Of a stretch of DNA of 64,000 nucleotides, positions 56,970 to 64,000 are shown piece by piece (within the stretch, counting starts at the first letter, position 1; every line of letters starts with the position of its first letter). The notes beneath the pieces are model-generated. The model worked only from the letters and a program-made list of their open reading frames with translations. It ran no database searches and had not been told where the DNA came from. A program made the position numbers and the translations under genes. The DNA comes from Mycobacterium sp. ITM-2016-00316 (GTDB taxonomy: Bacteria; Actinomycetota; Actinomycetes; Mycobacteriales; Mycobacteriaceae): assembly GCF_002968335.2 (NCBI RefSeq), contig NZ_CP134398.1, forward strand, positions 3,906,001 to 3,970,000. The letters are read 5' to 3'.

Positions 56970-57941
56970 ATGTCCTCCCCGTTGTCCTTCGGCCTCATCG
57001 GCGCCGGCTGGATCGGCAGCTTCCATGCCGAGACCCTTGCCGCGCGCCTGCCCAACACCCGGCTCGCCGCCGTCGCCGATCCGGTACCCGGCGCGGCGGA
57101 AAGGTACTCGGGAGCACGCGCCTACCAGGACCCCTTGGAGCTCATCGCCGATCCCGATGTGCAGGCCGTGGCCATCTGCTCCCCCGCCAACAGCCATGCC
57201 GACCTGGTGGTCGCGGCGGCACACGCGGGCAAGCACGTGTTCTGCGAGAAACCGATGGCGCTGACGCTCGACGACGCCGACCGGGCCATCGCCGCGGCAC
57301 ACGCCGCCGGCGTGGCACTGCAGGTCGGTTTCAACCGGCGCTTCGCCGCCGATTTCGCCGCCGTGCGAGCGCGTGTCGATGCCGGCGACATCGGTACCCC
57401 GCAGCTGTTGCGTTCCCTGACCCGTGATCCCGGCATCTCCGCCGAGGTCGCCGCCCGCGTCAAGCCGTGGACGATCTTCAACGAGACGCTCATCCACGAT
57501 TTCGACACGCTGTGCTGGCTCAATCCCGGCGCGCGGGTCACCGAGGTATACGCACAGGCCGATGCGCTGGTCCATCCGCAGTTCGCCGACCAGGGCTTCC
57601 TGGACACCTCCGTGGTGCAGATCCGGTTCGATAATGGCGCGTTCGCGATCGCGGAAGCCAGCTTCCAGGCCGTGTACGGCTATGACATCCGCGGCGAGGT
57701 CTTCGGCTCCGGCGGCGTACTGCAGGCCGGGCTGGCCCCCGAGCACGCCGGCCGGATCATCACCGAGTTGTTCGCCGATGCCTATACCGCGCAGTTCGCC
57801 CACTTCGCCGATAGCGTGCTGGCAGGCACCGAGCCGTCCGTGACGGGGGCCGACGCCCGCGTCGCACTCGAAATAGCATTGGCGGCCCGTGAATCCATCG
57901 AGACCAAGGCGCCTGTGATGCTGAGCGGAGTGTCGGCATGA
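56970..57941 (+). CDS. iolG: Inositol 2-dehydrogenase (Gfo/Idh/MocA)
   Basis: A 323-residue NAD-dependent dehydrogenase: GLIGAGWIGSFHAETLAARL, CEKPMALTLDDAD, VGFNRRFAADFAAVRARVDA and ETLIHDFDTLCWLNPG with the catalytic His/Asp. It oxidises myo-inositol to 2-keto-myo-inositol, the first catabolic step. ATG at 56970 with GGAG 6 nt upstream. It is preceded by LacI-type operators and followed by an isomerase gene. It is more typical of IolG than the dehydrogenase at 21 kb, though both could act on inositol isomers. Confidence 0.88.
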   Translation: MSSPLSFGLIGAGWIGSFHAETLAARLPNTRLAAVADPVPGAAERYSGARAYQDPLELIADPDVQAVAICSPANSHADLVVAAAHAGKHVFCEKPMALTLDDADRAIAAAHAAGVALQVGFNRRFAADFAAVRARVDAGDIGTPQLLRSLTRDPGISAEVAARVKPWTIFNETLIHDFDTLCWLNPGARVTEVYAQADALVHPQFADQGFLDTSVVQIRFDNGAFAIAEASFQAVYGYDIRGEVFGSGGVLQAGLAPEHAGRIITELFADAYTAQFAHFADSVLAGTEPSVTGADARVALEIALAARESIETKAPVMLSGVSA

Positions 57942-57972
57942 GCGCAGCGTGCACGCGAATCAGCAGCATTGA

Positions 57973-58004
57973 ATGCGCCGACGGAGCCTGCGAGGTCGGC
58001 GCAT
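57973..58004 (+). promoter_or_regulatory. Hairpin covering the start codon of the isomerase gene
   Basis: Arms ATGCGCCGAC (57973-57982) and GTCGGCGCAT (57995-58004) are perfectly complementary with a 12-nt loop. The right arm ends inside the ATG start at 58003, and the ribosome binding site GAGG (57992-57995) lies at the loop edge. In the transcript this GC-rich stem would hide the start codon. Confidence 0.5.
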
Positions 58005-58803
58005 GAGGCTCGCGGTGTGTTCAGAGATGGTGTTCACCGAGCTGCCCATCCTGGACCGGGTGAAGCGGATCGATGAGCTCGGCTTCGATGTGGAGATCTG
58101 GAGCTGGCACGACAAGGACCTCGACGCGCTGGCCGCGACCGGAGCGCGGTTCTCGTCGATGACCGGCTACCTGCACGGCGACCTCGTCGACCCGCAGAGC
58201 GCCGATGAGGTGGTGCGCACCGCCGAGCTGAGCATCAAAGCCGCTGCGGTGCTGGGTGTTCCGCGGCTCAATCTGCACACCGCGGAACTCGTCGACGGCC
58301 AGGCAGCCCGACCGCGCCAGCGCGCCACCGGTCAGATGTGGTCGACGGCGCTGCGCACCCTGGAGCGCATCGGCGAACTGGGGGCCACGGCCGGGGTGAC
58401 ATTCTGTGTCGAGAACCTCAACACCATCGTCGACCATCCCGGTGTGCCACTGGCCCGCGCGAAGGACACCCTGGCGCTCATCGAGGGGGTCGGACACCCA
58501 AACGTGAAAATGATGCTCGACCTGTACCACGCCCAGATCGGCGAAGGGAACCTCGTCGAACTCGTGCGCCGCTGCGGTGATGCGATCGGCGAGATCCAGG
58601 TAGCCGATGTACCCGGCCGTTGCGAGCCCGGTACCGGTGAGATCCACTACCCGGCGGTTGCAAAAGCGCTACGCGACATCGGATACGAGGGGACAGTCGG
58701 CATGGAGGCGTACGCGTCGACCGGCGGGCTGGAGCGAAGCGACCGGGGGGATGTGGACGACAGCGTTGCGGCGCTGGAGGCGTTCCGCGCGGCCTTCTCC
58801 TGA
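58003..58803 (+). CDS. Hydroxypyruvate-isomerase-like / sugar isomerase TIM-barrel protein
   Basis: A 266-residue xylose-isomerase-like TIM barrel. RLAVCSEMVFTELPILDRVK, the metal-ligand segments FCVENLNTIVDHPG, MMLDLYHAQIGEGNLVELVR and QVADVPGRCEPGTGEIHYPA resemble hydroxypyruvate isomerase (Hyi/OtnI) more than IolE. Its role next to iolG is presumably isomerisation of an inositol-derived or related keto sugar. ATG at 58003 has GAGG 7 nt upstream inside a hairpin. The 30-bp dispersed repeat lies at 58719-58748, near the C-terminus (ERSDRGDVDD). Confidence 0.8.
   Translation: MRLAVCSEMVFTELPILDRVKRIDELGFDVEIWSWHDKDLDALAATGARFSSMTGYLHGDLVDPQSADEVVRTAELSIKAAAVLGVPRLNLHTAELVDGQAARPRQRATGQMWSTALRTLERIGELGATAGVTFCVENLNTIVDHPGVPLARAKDTLALIEGVGHPNVKMMLDLYHAQIGEGNLVELVRRCGDAIGEIQVADVPGRCEPGTGEIHYPAVAKALRDIGYEGTVGMEAYASTGGLERSDRGDVDDSVAALEAFRAAFS
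58719..58748 (+). repeat. Dispersed 30-bp repeat, copy 2
   Basis: Differs from 22095-22124 at two positions only, and lies in the same reading frame relative to the encoded ERSDRG peptide, here near the C-terminus of the isomerase. Confidence 0.7.
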
Positions 58804-58804
58804 G

Positions 58805-59542
58805 CTAGCGGTCGACGAGCGTGGTCTCGAAGTAGTAGCGCGAGGCGCGATAGCAATGACTACCGAACTCGACCGCACGACCGGAGTCGTCGAACGCCGT
58901 CCGGCTCATGGTCAGAAGCGGTGCACCGGCCTTCTCGCCGAGAAGCTTTGCCTCGTGACGGTTGGCCGGCTTGGCGCCGATTCGCTGCCGAGCCAGCCGA
59001 ATGTGCACTCCACGCCCGCGCAGGGCCTGATACAGACCGCTGGCCTCGAGCTCCTCGGCATCCGGTGCGATCTCGACGGGCAGATGGTTCGTCATGACCG
59101 CGAGCGGCTCGCCATTGGCGCACCGAAGACGCTGGATGGTGACGATCTCATGGTCCTTGCCGAGGTTGAGTTCGGCGGCGATCTCCTCATCGGCGATACC
59201 GCAGTGGTATTCGAGCAGCTGCGTCGTCGGGTCCTGTCCGGACTTCGCGAGGTCGTCGAAGAGGCTGGTGAGCTCGACCCGGCGGTGCACAGGATTCTGC
59301 ACGACCTGGGTGCCGACGCCGCGCTTACGGACCAGCAGGCCCTTGTCGACGAGTTCCTGGATGGCGCGCCTGGTCGTCGGGCGCGACAACGCGAGCCTGC
59401 TCGCCAGCGCCAGCTCGTTCTCGAAACGGTCGCCCGGGGCCAGATCGCCGTTGCGGATCGACGCTTCGATCGCTTGAGCGAGCTGATAGTAGAGGGGAAC
59501 AGGGCTGGACCTGTCGAGCTCAACAGCTAAAGGCACGTCCAC
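58805..59542 (-). CDS. iolR: GntR-family (HutC/UTRA type) regulator, IolR-like
   Basis: A 245-residue repressor with an N-terminal winged helix (PLYYQLAQAIEASIRNGDLA, FENELALASRLALSRPTTRR) and a C-terminal UTRA effector domain (LLEYHCGIADEEIAAELNLG, PLLTMSRTAFDDSGRAVEFG). It diverges from iolC with an IolR-type box between them, the arrangement of iolR in Corynebacterium. It probably represses iolC-onward and the ABC importer and responds to an inositol catabolite. It converges with the isomerase gene, 1 bp apart. Confidence 0.85.
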   Translation of the reverse strand: MDVPLAVELDRSSPVPLYYQLAQAIEASIRNGDLAPGDRFENELALASRLALSRPTTRRAIQELVDKGLLVRKRGVGTQVVQNPVHRRVELTSLFDDLAKSGQDPTTQLLEYHCGIADEEIAAELNLGKDHEIVTIQRLRCANGEPLAVMTNHLPVEIAPDAEELEASGLYQALRGRGVHIRLARQRIGAKPANRHEAKLLGEKAGAPLLTMSRTAFDDSGRAVEFGSHCYRASRYYFETTLVDR

Positions 59543-59606
59543 TCCGATCTGCGGCCGATGATCAGACAGATTAGCTGAACCATAGCAGCATGACTGAAAG
59601 TTCGAA

Positions 59607-59616
59607 TGTCAGGACA
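59607..59616 (-). promoter_or_regulatory. IolR-type operator upstream of iolC
   Basis: On the minus strand TGTCCTGACA, identical to 55836-55845; the surrounding 14 bp (59605-59618) are also identical in complement. On the plus strand it is followed by TTGACA (59623-59628), a perfect -35 hexamer, in the same register as at the importer promoter. Confidence 0.65.
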
Positions 59617-59690
59617 AACTATTGACATGAGTGAGTGACGCGAGGCACAGTCTTAAGTGCAGAGCCCGCCCACCATCTTCGGGAGCCACA

Positions 59691-60677
59691 GTGTCTTTTG
59701 AAAGGCCGTCCAGCGCGGAACCGTTCGACGTCATCGCCATCGGGCGCAGCGGTGTGGACGTCTACCCCCTGCAGACCGGGGTCGGACTCGAGAACGTCGA
59801 ATCGTTCGGCAAGTTCCTCGGCGGCAGCGCGGCAAATGTCGCGGTTGCGGCTGCCCGGCTGGGTAACCGGACCGCGCTGATCTCCGGCGCCGGCAACGAT
59901 CCGTTCGGTCGGTTCGTCCGCAACGAGCTCGCCCGGCTCGGAGTGGACAACCGGTACGTGGGTACCCACGGCGAGTACCCGACCCCGGTCACCTTCTGCG
60001 AGATCTTTCCGCCCGACGATTTCCCGCTGTACTTCTACCGCAAGCCGTCGGCGCCCGACCTCCAGATCGCGGCCGCCGAGATCGACACCGACGCCGTCCG
60101 CGACGCCCGGCTGTACTGGTCGACGGTCACCGGCCTGTCCGAAGAGCCGAGCCGCAGCGCTCATTTCGCCGCCTGGGCGGCGCGCAAGCGCGCTCCGTTG
60201 ACGGTGCTGGACCTCGACTACCGCCCGATGTTCTGGGAGACGCCGGCCGCGGCCTCCGAGCAGGTGCAGCGCGCGCTGGGTCACGTCACCGTGGCCGTCG
60301 GCAACCGCGAGGAGTGCGAGATCGCCGTCGGCGAGACCAGCCCACACAAGGCCGCCGACGCGCTGCTCGACCTCGGCGTCGAACTCGCCATCGTCAAGCA
60401 GGGCCCGCGCGGCGTGCTGGGAAAAACCAAGCACAGCTCGGTCACCGTCGCGCCGAACGAGGTCGACGTCATCAACGGCCTCGGTGCCGGAGACGCCTTC
60501 GGCGGCAGCCTCATCCACGGTCTGCTGCGCGGGTGGCCCCTGGAGAAGACGCTGCGCTATGCCAATGCCGCGGGTGCCATCGTCGCGTCCCGCCTCGAAT
60601 GCTCGACCGCGATGCCGACCGCCGCCGAGGTGGCCGATCTTGCCGAACAGACCGCTGTGGAGGCCGTCAATGTCTAG
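59691..60677 (+). CDS. iolC: 5-dehydro-2-deoxygluconokinase
   Basis: A 328-residue PfkB-family kinase: FDVIAIGRSGVDVYPLQTGV, KFLGGSAANVAVAAARLGNR, PLYFYRKPSAPDLQI, and the C-terminal INGLGAGDAFGGSLIHGLLR with the catalytic Asp. It phosphorylates 5-dehydro-2-deoxygluconate with ATP. I chose the GTG at 59691 with GGGAG upstream; the longer frame adds a non-conserved leader. Its stop overlaps the start of the next gene. Confidence 0.9.
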   Translation: MSFERPSSAEPFDVIAIGRSGVDVYPLQTGVGLENVESFGKFLGGSAANVAVAAARLGNRTALISGAGNDPFGRFVRNELARLGVDNRYVGTHGEYPTPVTFCEIFPPDDFPLYFYRKPSAPDLQIAAAEIDTDAVRDARLYWSTVTGLSEEPSRSAHFAAWAARKRAPLTVLDLDYRPMFWETPAAASEQVQRALGHVTVAVGNREECEIAVGETSPHKAADALLDLGVELAIVKQGPRGVLGKTKHSSVTVAPNEVDVINGLGAGDAFGGSLIHGLLRGWPLEKTLRYANAAGAIVASRLECSTAMPTAAEVADLAEQTAVEAVNV

Positions 60678-61548
60678 TCCCGCCAAAACCTACGCCGAGG
60701 TCACGGACGTGCGGGCCGCCGATCCCGGCGCCGTGGCCAAGGCCTGGCAGGCCCGCACCACCCGGCCCACCGTGCGCGGCGACGGCCAGCTGATGATCGT
60801 CGCCGCCGACCACCCGGCCCGCGGCGCGCTCGCGGTCGGGTCGCGCCCGACCGCGATGAACAACCGGATCGATCTGCTGGACCGGCTGCGCGCCGCGCTC
60901 GCCGACCCGGGCGTGGACGGGGTGCTGGCCACCGCCGACATCCTCGACGATCTGCTGCTGCTCGGAGCGCTCGAGGACAAGGTGGTGTTCTCCTCCTTCA
61001 ACCGCGGCGGACTGGCCGGATCCTCGTTCGAGCTGGATGACCGGATGACCGGTGCGACGGCGGCCTCCACCGCGGCGGCCAGGATGAACGGCGGAAAGAT
61101 GCTGTGCCGCATCGATCTCGACGATCCCGGTACAGTGTCCACCCTCGCCGCCTGCGCCCAGGCCGTCGACGACCTGGCCGCCAACGGCCTGATCGCGATG
61201 CTGGAGCCGTTCATGTCCTCGCGGGTCGACGGCAAGGTCCGCAACGACCTCTCCCCCGATGCCGTGATCAAGTCCGTGCACATCGGTCAGGGGCTGGGTT
61301 CGACATCGGCCTACACCTGGATGAAGCTGCCGGTCGTCCCTGAAATGGACCGGGTGATGGATTCCACGACATTGCCTACACTCCTCTTGGGCGGCGATCC
61401 CACCGACCCCGACGAGGCGTTCGCCAGCTGGGAGAAGGCCTTGTCCCTGCCCGCGGTGCGCGGCCTGATCGTCGGGCGCACCCTGCTCTACCCGCCCGAT
61501 GACGACGTCGCCGCAGCCGTGGCAACCGCCGTGAAGCTGGTGCGCTGA
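60670..61548 (+). CDS. Cgl0159-family (beta/alpha)8 aldolase-like protein
   Basis: A 292-residue protein related to class I aldolases (MIVAADHPARGALAVGSRPT, SSFNRGGLAGSSFELDDRMT, LLLGGDPTDPDEAFASWEKA, GLIVGRTLLYPPDDDVAAAV). In Corynebacterium the equivalent gene (Cgl0159) sits next to iolC. It is a candidate for the aldolase that splits 6-phospho-5-dehydro-2-deoxygluconate, in place of IolJ; that is inference. ATG at 60670 overlaps the iolC stop by 8 bp; 2 bp separate it from iolB. Confidence 0.82.
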   Translation: MSSPAKTYAEVTDVRAADPGAVAKAWQARTTRPTVRGDGQLMIVAADHPARGALAVGSRPTAMNNRIDLLDRLRAALADPGVDGVLATADILDDLLLLGALEDKVVFSSFNRGGLAGSSFELDDRMTGATAASTAAARMNGGKMLCRIDLDDPGTVSTLAACAQAVDDLAANGLIAMLEPFMSSRVDGKVRNDLSPDAVIKSVHIGQGLGSTSAYTWMKLPVVPEMDRVMDSTTLPTLLLGGDPTDPDEAFASWEKALSLPAVRGLIVGRTLLYPPDDDVAAAVATAVKLVR

Positions 61549-61550
61549 CC

Positions 61551-62420
61551 ATGAAGAGCAAGTGGTACATCCCCGCGAACACCGCGGTCACCCCCTACAC
61601 CGTCGACGTCACCCCGGAGTCGGCCGGCTGGGCCGAGTCCAGCCTGCATGTCGTCGACCTCGATGATGCCGAGTCCGTCACGAGGCGCACCGGTGATGGC
61701 GAAGTCATGATCCTGCCGCTGTCGGGCGGTGGCACCGTCACCTGCGACGGTGAGACCTTCGAACTGTCGCCCCGCGCATCGGTTTTCGATGGGCCGGCCG
61801 ATATGGTCTACCTGGGCATCAACCAGGCCTACTCGCTGTCCGGGCACGGCCGCGTCGCCATCTGTGGAGCGCGTGCCACCCGCCCGTTCCCGAACCGCCG
61901 GGTCGCCGCAGCCGACGTGCCCGTCGAGTTGCGCGGCGCCGGTAACTGCAGCAGGCAGGTGCACAACTTCGGCACGGCCACCACCTTCGAAGCCGACTCA
62001 CTGATCGCCTGTGAGGTCATCACGCCCGGCGGCAACTGGTCGAGCTATCCCGCCCACAAGCACGACGAGAACACCGAGCTCGAAACCCAGCTGGAAGAGA
62101 TCTACTACTTCGAAATCGATGACAGCCCAGCAGGGACAACGGGATTCGGCTACCACCGGGTGTTCGGCACTCCGGAGCGCCCCATCGAGGTGCTCGAAGA
62201 GGTCCGCTCCGGCGATGTCGTGCTGGTGCCGCACGGCTATCACGGGCCATCGATCGCGGCGCCCGGCCACCACATGTACTACCTCAACGTGATGGCCGGG
62301 TCCGGTCCCGACCGCGCCTGGCTGATCTGCGACAACCCCGACCACACCTGGCTACGCAGCAGCTGGGCACACCAGGAAATCGATCCGCGCCTGCCGATGC
62401 GCAAGACCCAAGGAGCCTGA
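61551..62420 (+). CDS. iolB: 5-deoxy-glucuronate isomerase
   Basis: A 289-residue bicupin. TPESAGWAESSLHVVDLDD opens the family region; GGNWSSYPAHKHDENTELET carries the metal-binding histidines, and EEIYYFEIDD with VLVPHGYHGPSIAAPGHHMY completes the second cupin. It converts 5-deoxy-glucuronate to 5-dehydro-2-deoxygluconate, the IolC substrate. The start directly follows the Cgl0159-family gene. Confidence 0.95.
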   Translation: MKSKWYIPANTAVTPYTVDVTPESAGWAESSLHVVDLDDAESVTRRTGDGEVMILPLSGGGTVTCDGETFELSPRASVFDGPADMVYLGINQAYSLSGHGRVAICGARATRPFPNRRVAAADVPVELRGAGNCSRQVHNFGTATTFEADSLIACEVITPGGNWSSYPAHKHDENTELETQLEEIYYFEIDDSPAGTTGFGYHRVFGTPERPIEVLEEVRSGDVVLVPHGYHGPSIAAPGHHMYYLNVMAGSGPDRAWLICDNPDHTWLRSSWAHQEIDPRLPMRKTQGA

Positions 62421-62423
62421 CCC

Positions 62424-64000
62424 GTGGTTTCCACCGCGCCGAAGTCAACCGAGAAGCTGGCCGACACCGAGTCCTCCGTGCGACTCACCGTCGCGCAGGC
62501 CACCATTCGGTTCCTCGCCAACCAGTACGTCGAACACGACGGCGAGCGCACCAAATTCTTCGCCGGCTGCTTCGGCATCTTCGGGCACGGCAACGTGGCC
62601 GGGCTGGGCCAGGCGCTGCTGCAGGATGAGGTCGAGTCGCGGCAGGCCGGCCGCGAACCGGGATTGAAGTACGTGCTCGGCCGCAACGAGCAGGCCATGG
62701 TGCACAGCGCCGTCGCCTACGCCCGGCAGAAGGACCGCCTGCAGACCTGGGCCGTCACCGCCAGCGTCGGCCCCGGCTCGACCAACATGCTCACCGGCGC
62801 CGCACTGGCGACGATCAACCGGCTGCCGGTGCTGCTGCTGCCCGCCGACACCTTCGCCACCCGGGTCAGCTCCCCGGTGCTGCAGGAACTCGAACTGCCG
62901 GCCTCCGGCGATGTCACCGTCAACGACGCGTTCAAGCCATTGTCGCGGTACTTCGACCGGGTATGGCGGCCCGAGCAGCTGCCCGCCGCACTGCTGGGCG
63001 CTATGCGGGTACTGACCGATCCCGTCGAGACGGGCGCCGCGACGGTGTCCATCCCGCAGGATGTGCAGGCCGAGGCGCACGACTGGCCGGAATCGCTGTT
63101 CGCCGAACGTACCTGGCATATCGCCCGGCCGTTGCCGGAGCGTTCGGTGATCGCCCGCGCCGCCGAGGTCATCGCGTCCGCCTCCAAACCGCTGATCGTG
63201 GCCGGCGGCGGGCTGCACTACGCGTTCGGCGAAGAAGCGCTGGCCACGTTCTGCGAGCAGACCGGCATCCCGGTCGCCGAGAGCCAGGCCGGCAAGGGCT
63301 CGCTGCGCTACGACCACCCGCAGAGTGTCGGCGCCATCGGTTCGACCGGCACCACCGCAGCCAACGCGCTGGCCGCCGAGGCCGACGTGGTCATCGGGAT
63401 CGGGACCCGGTACAGCGATTTCACGTCCGCTTCACGCACGGCGTTCAACAACCCCGATGTGCGGTTCGTGAACATCAACGTCGCCTCGCTGGACTCGGTC
63501 AAGCAGGGCGGCATCAGCGTGGTCTCCGACGCGCGCGAGGCGCTCGAGGCACTGGCACCCGCCCTGTCCGATTACCGCGTGAGCGACGAATACCGTTCCC
63601 GGGTCAGCGAACTCGCTACCGAGTGGGAGGACACCGTGTCCTCGGTATACGCCACCGAGGACGGTGTGCCACTGAACCAGAGTCAGGTCATCGGCCTGGT
63701 CAACACCCTGTCCGACCCGCGCGATGTGGTGGTGTGTGCGGCCGGTTCGATGCCCGGTGATCTGCACAAGCTGTGGCGCACCCGGGACCGCAAGGGTTAC
63801 CACGTCGAGTACGGCTTCTCCTGCATGGGCTACGAGATCGCCGGTGGCATCGGGGTCCGGATGGGCGCACCGGACCGCGATGTGTTCATCATGGTCGGCG
63901 ACGGTTCCTACCTGATGATGGCCACCGAGATCGCCACGGCGGTGCAGGAAGGCATCAAGGTGATCCCGGTGCTCGTGCAGAACCACGGATTCGCTTCCAT
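62424..64000 (+). CDS. iolD: 3D-(3,5/4)-trihydroxycyclohexane-1,2-dione acylhydrolase (partial, runs off the window)
   Basis: A TPP-dependent hydrolase that opens the inositol ring. About 525 codons are present. Seen are LTVAQATIRFLANQYVEHDG, FFAGCFGIFGHGNVAGLGQA, the TPP glutamate in LGRNEQAMVHSAVAYARQKD, TASVGPGSTNMLTGAALATI, and the Mg/TPP motif FIMVGDGSYLMMATEIATAV close to the window edge. The GTG at 62424 is 3 bp after the iolB stop with AAGGAG about 10 nt upstream. The C-terminal part is missing. It is the fourth gene of the iolC operon. Confidence 0.95.
   Translation, partial: MVSTAPKSTEKLADTESSVRLTVAQATIRFLANQYVEHDGERTKFFAGCFGIFGHGNVAGLGQALLQDEVESRQAGREPGLKYVLGRNEQAMVHSAVAYARQKDRLQTWAVTASVGPGSTNMLTGAALATINRLPVLLLPADTFATRVSSPVLQELELPASGDVTVNDAFKPLSRYFDRVWRPEQLPAALLGAMRVLTDPVETGAATVSIPQDVQAEAHDWPESLFAERTWHIARPLPERSVIARAAEVIASASKPLIVAGGGLHYAFGEEALATFCEQTGIPVAESQAGKGSLRYDHPQSVGAIGSTGTTAANALAAEADVVIGIGTRYSDFTSASRTAFNNPDVRFVNINVASLDSVKQGGISVVSDAREALEALAPALSDYRVSDEYRSRVSELATEWEDTVSSVYATEDGVPLNQSQVIGLVNTLSDPRDVVVCAAGSMPGDLHKLWRTRDRKGYHVEYGFSCMGYEIAGGIGVRMGAPDRDVFIMVGDGSYLMMATEIATAVQEGIKVIPVLVQNHGFAS

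Overview
The window is high-GC actinobacterial DNA from a fast-growing, Mycolicibacterium-type mycobacterium. The evidence is an mce/yrbE operon, two resuscitation-promoting factors, KorAB, and a left-end gene order (valS, an Rv2449c-like gene, rpfE, mobA, korB, korA) that matches the M. tuberculosis Rv2448c-Rv2455c neighbourhood. I see no tRNA, rRNA, CRISPR array, insertion sequence or prophage. Gene names rest on motifs and remembered family knowledge; no database search was run.

Layout. 0-6.3 kb: valS (cut by the window edge), a DUF937 protein with an apparent ACG start, an Rv2449c-type reductase, an S9 peptidase and a lipoprotein. 6.3-10.5 kb: an ammonium transporter with a coupled small membrane protein, convergent with a three-gene haem-dependent amine N-demethylase operon; together they look like a reduced-nitrogen module. 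10.6-17.5 kb: a flavin monooxygenase, tandem rpf genes, about 1 kb of non-coding AT-richer DNA, mobA and korAB. 17.8-24 kb: a PfkB kinase and a LacI regulator divergent from an overlapping operon (2OG-Fe dioxygenase, IolG-like, IolE-like, second Gfo/Idh/MocA dehydrogenase). 24-29 kb: a porin-like exported protein, a GAF-LuxR regulator, a P450, a SnoaL-like protein and what looks like a ferredoxin relic.

29-52 kb holds what looks like the entire Mce3R regulon in one block: the mce3 operon (yrbE3A to mce3F), mce3R (a tandem-TetR regulator), the mel2 locus (SDR, RibA1-like protein, flavin reductase, epoxide hydrolase, ferredoxin-reductase-flavoprotein fusion, luciferase-like monooxygenase) and the divergent echA13-fadE17-fadE18-fadD operon. 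In M. tuberculosis the mce3 and mel2 parts lie at Rv1963c-Rv1971 and Rv1933c-Rv1941. The two control regions share two sequence elements in the same order, exactly 75 bp apart, with unrelated DNA between them. This bipartite element is the strongest candidate for something undescribed.

52-64 kb: a myo-inositol region. It has an ABC importer (binding protein, permease, ATPase), a LacI repressor with two palindromic operators, IolG, a sugar isomerase, a GntR regulator (IolR-like), then iolC, a Cgl0159-family gene, iolB and the start of iolD. A 14-bp sequence containing an IolR-type box sits just upstream of the -35 region of both the importer and the iolC operon. The IolE-like gene at 22 kb could supply a dehydratase not seen in the 52-64 kb part.
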